Source of the DNA: Burkholderia sp. Bp8963
GTDB taxonomy: Bacteria; Pseudomonadota; Gammaproteobacteria; Burkholderiales; Burkholderiaceae
Direction: 5' to 3'
Assembly (NCBI RefSeq): GCF_003854275.1
Contig: NZ_QTQP01000031.1
Coordinates: 27,192-91,191, forward strand
Length of the DNA: 64,000 bases
Below, piece after piece: positions 1 to 8,159 of this stretch (its first letter is position 1; every line of letters starts with the position of its first letter). The notes below the pieces were generated by a model, which was not told where the DNA came from, ran no database searches, and saw nothing but the letters and a program-made list of their open reading frames with translations. The position numbers and the translations under genes are program-made.

Positions 1-473
1 GCGTCTTCGCTAGCGACGGTGAACAGCGGAAGCAAGGATTCCTCAGCACGTCGGCCTGCATAGCGCTTCAGCAACGCAGGCAGCGCAGCGGACGACGGTG
101 GCGCGCAATCGCCGAAAGCGGTCGCTTCATCGCATTGCCACAGCAGCGCGGCGACCGCTTCGAAGCTCGCGGACGCGGCGAGGCTCAGTGCATCAACGCC
201 GCGATAGGACAGCCGGCCGCCTTCGATCAGCGTGATCGACGATTCGAGCACGGGCGTGCCCCAGTCGAGCGCCGCCCGCGCGACTTCCTTCGGCTTGCGG
301 CCGCGCGCACGCTGCCCGGCGAGACGTTCGACGTCGCTCGCGAGATACCGGCTCTCGCGCTGGTTACCGCTGCCTTCGGCGCGTAGCAGGCCGCGACTGA
401 CGTACGCATAGAGCGTCTGACGCGACACGCCGAGGCGGGCCGCTGCTTCGGTCGAGTTCAGGTAATCCGGCAT
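1..473 (-). CDS. Citrate synthase family protein with N-terminal helix-turn-helix (partial)
   Basis: The reading frame begins at an ATG at 471-473 and runs off the left edge, so only the first ~157 residues are visible. Residues 3-50 form a MerR/excisionase-type HTH (STEAAARLGVSRQTLYAYVS). A citrate-synthase N-terminus follows, with WGTPVLESSITLIEGGRLSY and RGVDALSLA at about 77-105. Proteobacterial citrate synthases carrying such an HTH are known as a family. They are thought to condense an acyl-CoA with oxaloacetate, but the role of the HTH is not settled. The gene is divergent from the CoA transferase at 574, with ~100 bp of palindrome-rich DNA between them, so local autoregulation is plausible. 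The active-site residues lie outside the window, so catalytic competence cannot be judged. Confidence 0.85.
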   Translation of the reverse strand, partial: MPDYLNSTEAAARLGVSRQTLYAYVSRGLLRAEGSGNQRESRYLASDVERLAGQRARGRKPKEVARAALDWGTPVLESSITLIEGGRLSYRGVDALSLAASASFEAVAALLWQCDEATAFGDCAPPSSAALPALLKRYAGRRAEESLLPLFTVASED

Positions 474-496
474 GGTGCGCACCGATCGAGCGACGG

Positions 497-524
497 GTTG
501 ATCAGGATAATCAACGTTGACAAC
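497..524. promoter_or_regulatory. Overlapping palindromes between divergent citrate synthase and CoA transferase genes
   Basis: GTTGAT (497-502) and ATCAAC (510-515) form a 6 bp inverted repeat with a 7 nt spacer. It overlaps the palindrome CAACGTTG (512-519) and the sequence GTTGACAAC (516-524). A TTGACA (-35-like) begins at 517. The cluster sits in the ~100 bp gap between two divergent genes. It could bind the HTH-bearing citrate synthase or an unlinked regulator. Only the symmetry is seen; binding is inferred. Confidence 0.4.
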
Positions 525-573
525 TAAAGCGAGCAAAACGATCTTTGACGTACTCAACCGACCCGAGGGCATC

Positions 574-2010
574 ATGTACGCCGAAGAACAGACTCCAACG
601 ATTCTTGCCGATGGCGGCGATGCGGTATTCCGTATCCTGTCGGAATTCTGGCATGCCGTGGACGGTGACCCGCAATACCTGCGGGCGATCGAACTGACCG
701 GTTCCGGTGATCTCGTTTCCGCGTTTCGCGTGACTGACCTCGCGACCGCCGCGATCAGTGTCGCGGGCGTTGCGGCCGCCGAGTTGCTGTCTACGCGAAC
801 GGGGCGCGTGCCCGCGGTGCGTGTCGATCGACGCATGGCGTCGCTCTGGTTCGGCACGTCGCTGCGCCCGGATGGATGGACACTTCCGCCGCAATGGGAT
901 CCGATCGCGGGAAACTATCGCGCGCGGGATCGCTGGATCCGGCTGCACACCAACGCGCCACACCATCGTGACGCTGCGTTGAGCGTGCTCGGCTGTCGCG
1001 CGGACGCGCAGTCGGTCGCGGCCGCGATTACGCACTGGGATGCCGGCGCGCTCGAAACGGCGATCGTCGAGCACGGCGGTTGCGCGGCCGCGATGCATAC
1101 GATGGACGAATGGTTCGCGCATCCGCAAGGGCAGGCCGTCGCCTCCGAGCCGCTGCTGTATCGAACGGTGCGCACGGACGTCGTCGACAGCGGCTGGCAG
1201 CCGGACGCGGATCGGCCGCTCGCCGGCATTCGCGTGCTCGACCTGACGCGCATACTCGCGGGGCCCGTCGCGACCCGCTTCCTGGCCGGCCTCGGCGCCG
1301 ACGTGTTGCGGATCGATCCGTATGGCTGGGAAGAGCCGAACCTCATACCGGAAGTCGTGCTCGGCAAACGCTGCGCGCGGCTCGACCTGAAGGACGACGC
1401 GGGGCGCGCGACGCTGGAGCACTTGCTGCGCGACGCGGATGTCGTCGTTCACGGCTATCGTTCCGACGCGCTGGCGCGTCTCGGTTTCGACGCGGAGACG
1501 AGAAGACGGTTGAATCCGGCGATCGTGGACGTGTCGCTCGATGCGTACGGCTGGCAGGGCCCTTGGGCCGGGCGGCGCGGGTTCGACAGCATCGTCCAGA
1601 TGAGCGCGGGCATTGCGGAATTCGGGATGCGCGCGATGGGCACCGATCAACCGGTGCAGTTGCCGGTGCAGGCCGTTGACCACGCAACGGGCTACCTGAT
1701 GGCCGCGGCAGTCATCCGCGGGTTGACCGAGCGCCTGCGGTACGGCGTCGGATCGGTGGCTCGCGCGTCGCTCGCGCGGACGGCGCGCTTGCTCGCTGCG
1801 TACCCGGCAACGGCGTGCGCTCCGCTCGTGCCGGACGGGCCCGCCGACCTTGCCGCGCACGTCGAACACACTTCATGGGGGCCGGCGCACCGGCTCGTGC
1901 CGCCGGTGCAGATCGACGGCGCGCCGGTGTGGTGGCAACGCCCGGCGAGCGCGCTTGGATCGTCGGCCGCGCAGTGGCAGGTTTCTTCACGCAATCGATC
2001 GGGAGAGTGA
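574..2010 (+). CDS. CaiB/BaiF (family III) CoA transferase, two-lobed form
   Basis: The product transfers CoA between carboxylic acids. The start is taken at ATG 574 because GAGGG lies 6 nt upstream; an in-frame TTG at 517 belongs to the promoter-like TTGACA. The protein is 478 residues. The usual family III N-terminus (PLAGIRVLDLTRILAGP, GADVLRIDPYG) appears only at about residue 213. It is preceded by ~200 residues resembling the family's C-terminal lobe, including WIRLHTNAPHHRDAALSVLG and MDEWFAHPQG. The aspartate expected to carry the acyl anhydride is D369 in VDHATGY. The next gene, an SDR, starts 1 nt after the stop codon, so the two are co-translated. The CoA-transferase, SDR and citrate synthase together suggest activation and catabolism of an organic acid. 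The substrate cannot be read from the sequence. Confidence 0.85.
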   Translation: MYAEEQTPTILADGGDAVFRILSEFWHAVDGDPQYLRAIELTGSGDLVSAFRVTDLATAAISVAGVAAAELLSTRTGRVPAVRVDRRMASLWFGTSLRPDGWTLPPQWDPIAGNYRARDRWIRLHTNAPHHRDAALSVLGCRADAQSVAAAITHWDAGALETAIVEHGGCAAAMHTMDEWFAHPQGQAVASEPLLYRTVRTDVVDSGWQPDADRPLAGIRVLDLTRILAGPVATRFLAGLGADVLRIDPYGWEEPNLIPEVVLGKRCARLDLKDDAGRATLEHLLRDADVVVHGYRSDALARLGFDAETRRRLNPAIVDVSLDAYGWQGPWAGRRGFDSIVQMSAGIAEFGMRAMGTDQPVQLPVQAVDHATGYLMAAAVIRGLTERLRYGVGSVARASLARTARLLAAYPATACAPLVPDGPADLAAHVEHTSWGPAHRLVPPVQIDGAPVWWQRPASALGSSAAQWQVSSRNRSGE

Positions 2011-2011
2011 A

Positions 2012-2782
2012 ATGGAGCAAGTCGTCGTCGTGAGCGGCGGCGGGACGGGCATCGGTCTCGCCACTGCAAAGCATTTCGCCGCGCAGCGTGCGCAGGTGGT
2101 CGTGATCGGGCGGCGTGCGAGCGTGCTCGCACAGGCCGTGGACGCGATTGGACGCGCATATCCGGATGCACTGGCAGCGCTCGCGCTATCGGCGGATCTG
2201 AGCGCGCCCGACCAGGTCGAGCGCGTGCGTGCGTCGCTGGTCGAACGGTTCGACGCGATCGACGTGGTCGTCAATGCGGCCGGCGGGAACGTGCAGCGGC
2301 TGTTTCCGGAAGCGCACAACGCGGACGGGCTCGCCGGCGTCGCACGCAGATGGTCCGACAATTTCGGCCTCAATACTCTGTCGGCCGTGCTGCTGACCGA
2401 GGCGCTGGTCGATCGGCTGCGCGCGCCGGGCGGCCGCATCGTGTTCATCAGCTCGATTGCCGCGTATCGCGGGTCGGGGCACGGATGCTACGGCGCGTCG
2501 AAGGCGGCGCTTCATCCGTATTGCTACGATCTCGCGAAGCGCCTTGGGCCGCGTGGCATCACGGTCAACGCGGTCGCGCCCGGCTATGTCGAGGACACCG
2601 AGTTCTTCGGCACGGCGCTGTCGCCGGATCAGCGGGCCGGCAAGGTCGCGGAGGCGATGAACCGCCGCGCGGGCACGCCTGACGATATCGCGGGCACGAT
2701 CGGCTGGCTCGCGTCGCCCGCCGCCGCGCATGTGACCGCGCAGATCCTGCAGGTCAACGGCGGGGCCGAGCGCGGGCGGTAG
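2012..2782 (+). CDS. Short-chain dehydrogenase/reductase (2,4-dienoyl-CoA reductase-like)
   Basis: A classical SDR of 256 residues. It has a glycine-rich cofactor loop SGGGTGIG at 8-15, an NAAGG motif near 88, a catalytic serine in FISSIAAY near 147, and the YxxxK pair Y160/K164 in CYGASK. The C-terminus has the usual NAVAPGYVEDTEFF and LQVNGGAE segments. The cofactor loop followed by GRRASVL (an Arg after the second strand) suggests NADP(H). GGGAGAG precedes the ATG, and the gap to the CoA transferase is 1 nt, so it is the second gene of a two-gene unit. Its likely role is oxidation or reduction of the acyl-CoA made by the partner; this is inferred from context. Confidence 0.85.
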   Translation: MEQVVVVSGGGTGIGLATAKHFAAQRAQVVVIGRRASVLAQAVDAIGRAYPDALAALALSADLSAPDQVERVRASLVERFDAIDVVVNAAGGNVQRLFPEAHNADGLAGVARRWSDNFGLNTLSAVLLTEALVDRLRAPGGRIVFISSIAAYRGSGHGCYGASKAALHPYCYDLAKRLGPRGITVNAVAPGYVEDTEFFGTALSPDQRAGKVAEAMNRRAGTPDDIAGTIGWLASPAAAHVTAQILQVNGGAERGR

Positions 2783-2872
2783 CGCGTCGGGTGCGGCGAG
2801 CGGATCGGCTGGCGGCGTGCCGTGACCGGTGTTGCAGCTCGCGTGTGGTTCGCGTGCGGCGAGTTGCGTCGA

Positions 2873-3265
2873 TCAGTCCAGCCGTTCGACGAACTGCGAG
2901 CGGTCGAACGGCGCGTCGTACGGTTCGGGCCAGAATTCGACGATCTTCGTGATCGTCCGGTTTTCAACGGTAAAGAACGTGATGGCCCGAGCCTGGACGA
3001 CGCCGTCCGTGACCGAGACGTCCGACGTGGCATCCCGTTCGCCGGCGACGATCCGGTTGATCGTGAACGACCACGGCCCGTCGGCCGGATACGCGGCGTT
3101 CAGTCGCGCAAAATTGTCGCCGCCGCGGATGCGCTCGTTCGACTGCGGCCATTCGAGCACGAAGTCTTCGGCAAGCACGGCCTTCACCGCGTGGAAATCG
3201 TTCGTTGCCATCAGGCGCCAGAATTCCCGAACCACGGTGGCCGTGTCGTCGGTCGTTTTTGTCAT
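2873..3265 (-). CDS. SnoaL/NTF2-like polyketide cyclase-type protein
   Basis: A 130-residue single-domain alpha+beta barrel protein. The ATG at 3263-3265 gives MTKTTDDTATVVREFWRLM, a typical start for the nuclear transport factor 2-like superfamily. Recognisable segments are WRLMATNDFHAVKAVLAEDF, LEWPQSNERIRGGDNF and ITKIVEFWPEPYDAPF, the last being a common SnoaL_2 ending. Members include limonene-epoxide hydrolase, ketosteroid isomerase and polyketide cyclase relatives. Most bacterial stand-alone copies have no known substrate. It is likely soluble and cytoplasmic, and lies upstream of the ABM-like gene on the same strand, 94 bp away in the transcription direction reversed. No function is assigned. 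Confidence 0.8.
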   Translation of the reverse strand: MTKTTDDTATVVREFWRLMATNDFHAVKAVLAEDFVLEWPQSNERIRGGDNFARLNAAYPADGPWSFTINRIVAGERDATSDVSVTDGVVQARAITFFTVENRTITKIVEFWPEPYDAPFDRSQFVERLD

Positions 3266-3359
3266 CGGGTTCTCGAGTGTTGAATCGGGTGACGGCAATC
3301 CGCATGCGATTGCGCTTCGTCCGATGTCGTCCAATTGCCGGTCGTGTTTGCCGTTCCGA

Positions 3360-3686
3360 TCAGGCGGGCTCGCCCGGATTCTGCCGGGCCAGCCCGCCGT
3401 CGCCGTATTCCCGAATCACCTTCGCGATGACGACCCGGTAGCCGTCCAGCCAGCGGGCCTGCTTCGATTTCGCGTCGAGGTGCGACGGATGCCGGATCAG
3501 TTGCGTCAGCGCTTCCTCGGATTCCCAGTAGTAGATGTTCTGGATCAATCCGCTGCCGGCGTTCTCCCAGGTTTCCTCGCCGAGATACCCGGGAATCGCG
3601 CGTGCCGCTTCGGCGATCTGCTGGTCGAGACGATGGAATTCGTCGTCGTATTGACCGGCCTTGAAGATGAAGGTGGACGAGTACAC
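3360..3686 (-). CDS. Antibiotic biosynthesis monooxygenase (ABM)-like domain protein
   Basis: A 108-residue protein. I prefer the GTG at 3684-3686 (giving a YSSTFIFKAGQYDDEFHRL start) because AAGGA lies 7-8 nt upstream; an in-frame ATG at 3729-3731 has no comparable site. It reads as a ferredoxin-like ABM fold, with IPGYLGEETWENAGSGLIQN, then IYYWESEEALTQLIRHPSHL, then GYRVVIAKVIREYG, the usual order in stand-alone ABM proteins. Family members act on quinols, aromatic polyketides or haem, often as dimers. The stop codon lies 54 nt beyond the preceding transporter-protein stop region, and no operon partner explains its role. Confidence 0.75.
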   Translation of the reverse strand: MYSSTFIFKAGQYDDEFHRLDQQIAEAARAIPGYLGEETWENAGSGLIQNIYYWESEEALTQLIRHPSHLDAKSKQARWLDGYRVVIAKVIREYGDGGLARQNPGEPA

Positions 3687-3739
3687 GGGGCTTTCCTTGG
3701 AGCGATCGGGAGAACGCGCAGTGTAAGGCATGCTGCCGC

Positions 3740-4858
3740 TCAACGCCCCGTCTTCAGTTGCGCCCACAAGCGGTTCTGCAGGCGGCGAATCTCGGGCGAC
3801 ACGGGTTTCAGCAGAGTCATCCTGCTCAGCACATCGTCGGACGGATACACGGCCGGGTCGCGTGCAATCGCCGGTTTCACATACTGGCGCGCAGCCTTGT
3901 TCGCGGTCGGATAGAACACCGAGTTCGTGATCGCCGCATTGACCTTCGGATCCTGGCTGTAGTTGATCCACTTCAGCGCGGCGTCCTGATTCGGCGCATC
4001 CTTCGGGATCACCATCATGTCGAACCACAGCAGGCCGCCTTCCTTCGGATTCGCGAACCGGACCTCGTACGGGCGTTTCGCTTCAGCAGCACGGCGGTGC
4101 GCGATGCCGACGTCGCCCGAGTAACCGAACGCGACACAAAGGTCGTTGTTGGCGAGATCGTTGATGTAGCCCGACGAGTTGAACTGCGTGATGTACGGAC
4201 GCACCTTCTTGAGCACGTCGTACGCGGCGCGATAGTCGGCCGGGTTCGTGCTGTTCGGGTCCTTGCCCATGTATTGCAGCGTCGCGGCGAACACGTCGAC
4301 GGCCTGATCGAGGAACGACACGCCGCAGCTCTTCAGCTTCGCCATGTTGGCCGGATCGAAGACCAGCGACCAGCTGTCGACGGGCGCCTTGTCGCCGAGC
4401 GCCTTCTTCACGGCCTGCACGTTGTAGCCGATGCCGTCGGTGCCGTATGCCCACGGCACGCCGTACTGGTTGCCCGGATCGGCGTCGGCAACCATCTTCA
4501 TCAGCAGCGGATCGAGGTTCGACAGATTCGACAGCTTCGTCTTGTCCAGCTTCCGGAATACGTCGGCCTGGATCTGCTTGGCCATGTAGTTCGACGTCGG
4601 CACGACGATGTCGTAGCCCGAATTGCCCGACATCAGTTTCGCCTGCAGCGTGTCGTCGCTGTCGTAGTTGTCGTAGCGGACGTGGATGCCGGTTTGCTTC
4701 TGGAAGTTCGGGATCGTGTCCGGCGCGATGTAGTCGGACCAGTTGTAGATGTTCAGCTCGCCGGCCGCGTGGGCCGGCATGCAGGAGAGGGATGCGGCGC
4801 CGGAGAATGACACGAATGCGGCGGTTGAGATGGCGCGGCGAAGCGTTCGAATACGCAT
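3740..4858 (-). CDS. Periplasmic polyamine-type ABC transporter substrate-binding protein (PotF-like)
   Basis: A 372-residue secreted binding protein. The signal peptide covers residues 1-31 (an Arg-rich start, a hydrophobic core, and PAHA-A as the likely signal peptidase I site). The mature protein opens with GELNIYNWSDYIAPDTI, a hallmark of spermidine/putrescine binding proteins. It also has GYDIVVPTSNYMAKQIQ, YGVPWAYGTDGIGYN, VCVAFGYSGD-type and WFDMMVIPKDAPN segments. The expected ligand is putrescine or a related amine delivered to a Pot-type ABC importer, but no permease or ATPase gene is adjacent, so it is an orphan receptor here. The upstream 760 bp is AT-rich and contains an 18 bp palindrome (5374-5391). 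Confidence 0.9.
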   Translation of the reverse strand: MRIRTLRRAISTAAFVSFSGAASLSCMPAHAAGELNIYNWSDYIAPDTIPNFQKQTGIHVRYDNYDSDDTLQAKLMSGNSGYDIVVPTSNYMAKQIQADVFRKLDKTKLSNLSNLDPLLMKMVADADPGNQYGVPWAYGTDGIGYNVQAVKKALGDKAPVDSWSLVFDPANMAKLKSCGVSFLDQAVDVFAATLQYMGKDPNSTNPADYRAAYDVLKKVRPYITQFNSSGYINDLANNDLCVAFGYSGDVGIAHRRAAEAKRPYEVRFANPKEGGLLWFDMMVIPKDAPNQDAALKWINYSQDPKVNAAITNSVFYPTANKAARQYVKPAIARDPAVYPSDDVLSRMTLLKPVSPEIRRLQNRLWAQLKTGR

Positions 4859-5620
4859 GATGGGAATTTCCGTATTGGATGCGGGTGGCGGCATGGTTTC
4901 GATGTGCCGCCACGCGCCCGTGATTTGGCGCAGTGCGCGGCAATGCACGCGCGAACGCAATCCGTCACCGGTCACCGGTCAAACGGTGCGCGGCAGACGT
5001 GATGCGGCTAAATGGATGCCGTAAAGGGACGCCGTAAAGAGAAACGAGGCGCTACGGCAGCAGCGAAGCCACGTCGTCGGTATGGATCGCGACGAACGCG
5101 CGCGCTGAGACGGCGTTGTGACGTCGAACGGAACGACGGGACAGGATGGTGTAGATCGACAGATGCAGGCGAGGACGATGCCGGCCGTAACTGCCGTCGG
5201 AAGGGGATGCCGCGCTGCGCAGGCTTCGCGCATCGCCACGATCCCACCTCACCATAGGGCCACGGACTTTCACGATTACACTCGACTGGATTGTTGAAAG
5301 TATTGAACACCCGTTGATACGAACAGGACACGCATTTCGATCTTCGACATGACGGCTGCATCCGGCAAATGCATATTGCTGCGCAGCAATAAAGGCGTCG
5401 TCACGCGAATTGAAAGATTTACGTTAGCCTGAAACGTCAGGATATACAGGTTTTTGACATCATCAAAAAAATTATTGTAAGGATGAGTCGGTATTTTCCC
5501 TAGTGAGCGAATCGCGTCGGCACTCGATTGGTCACGCAGTCGAATGCGAATGGGTGATGCCGGGCAAAGGTTTCCATCTGATCAATGCGCCCGGAAAGTG
5601 ATGAGAATATTCAACGCGAT
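4859..5620. other. 760 bp non-coding region upstream of the PotF-like gene
   Basis: I see no convincing gene here. Open frames on both strands lack codon bias or recognisable motifs. The part from about 5250 to 5520 is clearly richer in A/T than its surroundings, with T-rich and A-rich runs around 5450-5475, and probably holds the promoter of the leftward binding-protein gene. A perfect palindrome lies at 5374-5391. Confidence 0.6.
5374..5391. promoter_or_regulatory. 18 bp perfect palindrome upstream of the PotF-like gene
   Basis: TATTGCTGCGCAGCAATA is fully self-complementary with no spacer. It sits in AT-rich DNA about 515 bp upstream of the PotF-like start and 230 bp downstream of the LysR stop codon. 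No T-run follows on either strand, so an operator is more likely than a terminator. The binding protein is unknown. Confidence 0.4.
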
Positions 5621-6535
5621 TTACGCGCTGTCCGCGCCGGAATCGAACGATGACATGACATCATCGCGCTCGGCTTTCAGAAGGTCGATGAAGCGTTCCG
5701 TGAGGCTATCGGGCGGCATGCCGCCCGGTCGGATCAGCACCGTCTCGATGGGCAGTCGAGGCCGGAAGGGCCGCAGCACGACGGGCAAACCGTTCAGTTC
5801 GCGAGCGGCAAGCGGGTCGACGATCGCGACGCCCAACCCTTCCGCCACCAGGCCGCACCGCGCTGCCGTGTACTGCGCCATCAGGGAAAAGCGTGGCTCG
5901 ATACCGGCGCTTGCAAATGACGCGTCGACCGCCTGCTGAAAAGCCCCGGGGGCACCCGCGATCAAAGGGACGTCCGCAAGATCGGATACGCTGATCGTCC
6001 GTTTGCGAGCCAATGCGTGCCGACGCGGAAGCGCGCAAACCGCATCGACCGTGAGGAATGCTTCGCACGCGACGCCCGCGTAGCCGGAGCGCGGCCGGAC
6101 GAGGCCAAGGTCGCATTGTCCGGTCGAAACCAGTGACCAGATCGTGTCGGGGTTGGGCACGTGAAGCGAGACGCGCACGCCGGGATGTGCGCAACCCAAT
6201 TGCCGGATGGCGCGTGGCACGAGCCTGGAGGCCAACGATGGCTGGCATGCCACACGTAACGAGCCGGTTCCTATTTCACGTATCTGGCGCGCAGCGTGCC
6301 GAAGCTGATCGAGCCCGGCATAGGTCCGGTCGACTTCGCGCGAGAAAGCAATGCCCTCTTTTGTCGGCAATGCGGCTCCATGCCGACGTATGAACAGTGG
6401 AAAGCCAAGATCCGCTTCGAGCTGCGCAATCGCTCGACTGACATGGGGCTGGCCCATGCCGAGCGCTTCCGCTGCCCTCGTCATTCCACCGTGGCGCATG
6501 ACGGCACGAAACAGGTCGATATGGGCTGGATTCAT
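5621..6535 (-). CDS. LysR-family transcriptional regulator
   Basis: A 304-residue LysR protein. The ATG at 6533-6535 gives MNPAHIDLFRAVMRHGGMTR. The winged HTH covers residues 4-62, with AAEALGMGQPHVSRAIAQLE as the recognition unit. The effector domain follows (TGSLRVACQPSLASRLVPRA, then GVACEAFLTVDAVCALP and GLVAEGLGVAIVDPLAA). The sequence resembles the subgroup that senses amino acids or opines. It is divergent from the DMT transporter/D-amino-acid aminotransferase pair. The 99 bp gap contains a perfect 11 bp inverted repeat (6571-6602), so it is the likely regulator of that pair, with a D-amino acid or related amine as a plausible inducer. The role is inferred from context. Confidence 0.9.
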   Translation of the reverse strand: MNPAHIDLFRAVMRHGGMTRAAEALGMGQPHVSRAIAQLEADLGFPLFIRRHGAALPTKEGIAFSREVDRTYAGLDQLRHAARQIREIGTGSLRVACQPSLASRLVPRAIRQLGCAHPGVRVSLHVPNPDTIWSLVSTGQCDLGLVRPRSGYAGVACEAFLTVDAVCALPRRHALARKRTISVSDLADVPLIAGAPGAFQQAVDASFASAGIEPRFSLMAQYTAARCGLVAEGLGVAIVDPLAARELNGLPVVLRPFRPRLPIETVLIRPGGMPPDSLTERFIDLLKAERDDVMSSFDSGADSA

Positions 6536-6570
6536 GATGCCTGATTTGCATGGATAACGTGATTTACGGC

Positions 6571-6602
6571 ATTTGACGACATGGATAGCCGTGTCGTCAA
6601 AT
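6571..6602. promoter_or_regulatory. Perfect 11+11 bp inverted repeat, probable LysR operator
   Basis: ATTTGACGACA (6571-6581) and TGTCGTCAAAT (6592-6602) are exact reverse complements separated by 10 nt. The element lies in the gap between the LysR start (6535) and the transporter start (6635). The arm length, dyad and place fit a shared LysR binding site controlling both directions. Confidence 0.65.
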
Positions 6603-6634
6603 CTCCGCATTGATTCTGGAAACCGAAAACGTCA

Positions 6635-7081
6635 ATGCAAAGCGCGCTCTTCTTTCTGATTCTTGCCGTTCTGGCCGGGGCCAGCGTCACCGTCCAGCAG
6701 GTGTTGAATGCCAACCTCCGTGCGGCACTGAGTTCGGCCGCATGGTCGGGCTTCGTCAGCTATATCGTCGGCGTGGCCTGCATGGCGCTGCTGGCGCTGG
6801 CCTTGCGCAATCCCGTTCCTTCGATGGCTGTAGCGGGACGTATTCCACTGTGGGCATACAGCGGCGGGATGTTTGGCGCGATTTTCATCGCGCTTGCCAT
6901 CTATCTTGTTCCACAGCTCGGGGCTGCGACGTTCATGGTCCTGCTCGTGACCGGCCAGATGCTTACGTCGGTGGCGATCGACCATTTCGGATTGTTGGGG
7001 ATCCCCGCACGACCGATCGATCTTTCTCGGCTCATCGGGGCAGCGCTTCTGATCGGAGGATGCGTTCTCATCCGCCGATAA
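6635..7081 (+). CDS. DMT-superfamily inner-membrane transporter (YdcZ/DUF606 type)
   Basis: A 148-residue, very hydrophobic protein with about five membrane segments, at roughly 4-22, 34-56, 70-90, 94-115 and 128-146. The opening (ALFFLILAVLAGASVTVQQVLN followed by ANLRAALSS) and the GATFMVLLVTGQM-like fourth helix, seen here as LGAATFMVLLVTGQMLTS, are typical of the small YdcZ-like four-to-five-helix exporters of the drug/metabolite superfamily. These often work as dimers. It is followed after 39 nt by the D-amino-acid aminotransferase and is probably co-transcribed with it. That suggests transport of an amino acid or its product. No clear Shine-Dalgarno precedes the ATG. Confidence 0.8.
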   Translation: MQSALFFLILAVLAGASVTVQQVLNANLRAALSSAAWSGFVSYIVGVACMALLALALRNPVPSMAVAGRIPLWAYSGGMFGAIFIALAIYLVPQLGAATFMVLLVTGQMLTSVAIDHFGLLGIPARPIDLSRLIGAALLIGGCVLIRR

Positions 7082-7120
7082 ACATTTAAATTTAATGGCA
7101 GCAGAAAAGGAGAAATGCAA

Positions 7121-7981
7121 GTGACCGGAATCGCCTATGTAAATGGCTCGTTTCTTCCATACGCGGAAGCCCAGGTATCAATTTTTGATCGAGGCTTTCT
7201 GTTTGCGGATGGCAGTTACGAAGTTTGCGCCGTGCTCGATGGCAAGATCATCGATAGCGAGATCCATCTGGCTCGTCTGCAACGCTCGACACGTGAAATC
7301 GAGCTGGAGTTGCCGGAGACGCCAGAGTGCATTGCCGCGCTGATGAAGGAAGCGATCTCTCGTAATGCATTGGTCGAGGGTTCAGTTTATCTGCAGGTCA
7401 CTCGCGGGGTCGCGCCTGAGCGTAACTTTGCCTATCCCGAAGGCATACAGGCGTCGCTGATCATTTTCACGACGGCGAAGAAACTGATCGATACGCGGGA
7501 GGCGAGAACGGGGATCGCAGCGAAGACAGTGCGCGATATCCGCTGGTTGCGCCGTGACATCAAGAGCATCTCGCTTCTCGCCCAAGTGCTTGTCAGGCAG
7601 GAGGCCGCCAAGGCCGGCTGTCAGGAAGCGATCATGGTGGACGATGATGGCTATATCACCGAGGGTGCGTCGTCATCGGTATTTATTTTGAATACCGAAG
7701 GTGTTTTGGTCACGCGACCAAATTTCAGCGCGATCTTGCAGGGCTGCACGCGCAAGGCAGTCGTTCAACTTGCCGCCGAGCGGGACATTCGTATCGAAGA
7801 ACGCCTGTTCAGCGTAGCCGAGGCACTTGAGGCAAAAGAAGTATTCGTTACCAGCGCGGGGGTGCTGGTGCAGTCTGTCGTTACGATTGATGGCAACGCA
7901 ATTGGCGATGGCCGGGTAGGGCCGGTGGCTCGACGCTTGCGGGAGATTTATATCGACGTTTCCCGTGCGAGGGCGAGCTAG
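7121..7981 (+). CDS. dat: D-amino-acid aminotransferase (PLP fold type IV)
   Basis: Transfers amino groups between D-amino acids and 2-oxo acids. I place the start at GTG 7121 because AAGGAG lies 8 nt upstream; the in-frame ATG at 7115 is only 2-3 nt from that site. The product is 286 residues. It begins MTGIAYVNGSFLP like other family members and has the SIFDRGFLFADGSYEV block. The PLP lysine is K148 (RRDIKSISLL), and the cofactor-binding segment is EGASSSVFIL. The length fits Dat (about 280-290). Branched-chain aminotransferase or ADC lyase are alternatives within fold type IV, but the first block and small size favour Dat. It is co-directional with the DMT transporter, and the divergent LysR is the likely controller. 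Confidence 0.88.
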   Translation: MTGIAYVNGSFLPYAEAQVSIFDRGFLFADGSYEVCAVLDGKIIDSEIHLARLQRSTREIELELPETPECIAALMKEAISRNALVEGSVYLQVTRGVAPERNFAYPEGIQASLIIFTTAKKLIDTREARTGIAAKTVRDIRWLRRDIKSISLLAQVLVRQEAAKAGCQEAIMVDDDGYITEGASSSVFILNTEGVLVTRPNFSAILQGCTRKAVVQLAAERDIRIEERLFSVAEALEAKEVFVTSAGVLVQSVVTIDGNAIGDGRVGPVARRLREIYIDVSRARAS

Positions 7982-8159
7982 GGTCTGTTTACATGCGGAA
8001 CGCACATGCGAATGCCCGAAATCGCTCGTAGGTCAAGAAGCGAGGGCGCCGTTTGGCCGAGCCAAACAAATGTCGTCATACAGCGCCTGGACGCGGCCTC
8101 AGGGTCCTGCGCGAGCAGGAATGCCTCAAGAGTTTGCAGGCGTGCGCCAGAGGCCCTGG

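Noticed and set aside
517..573. TTG start at 517 for the CoA transferase
   Set aside because: The TTGACA looks like a promoter element and overlaps palindromes; ATG 574 has a GAGGG ribosome site.
7982..8159. GGGTCTGTTTACA at 7981 recalls the ends of IS5-type elements
   Set aside because: No transposase frame and no matching inverted end or target duplication is visible, so I do not call an insertion sequence.
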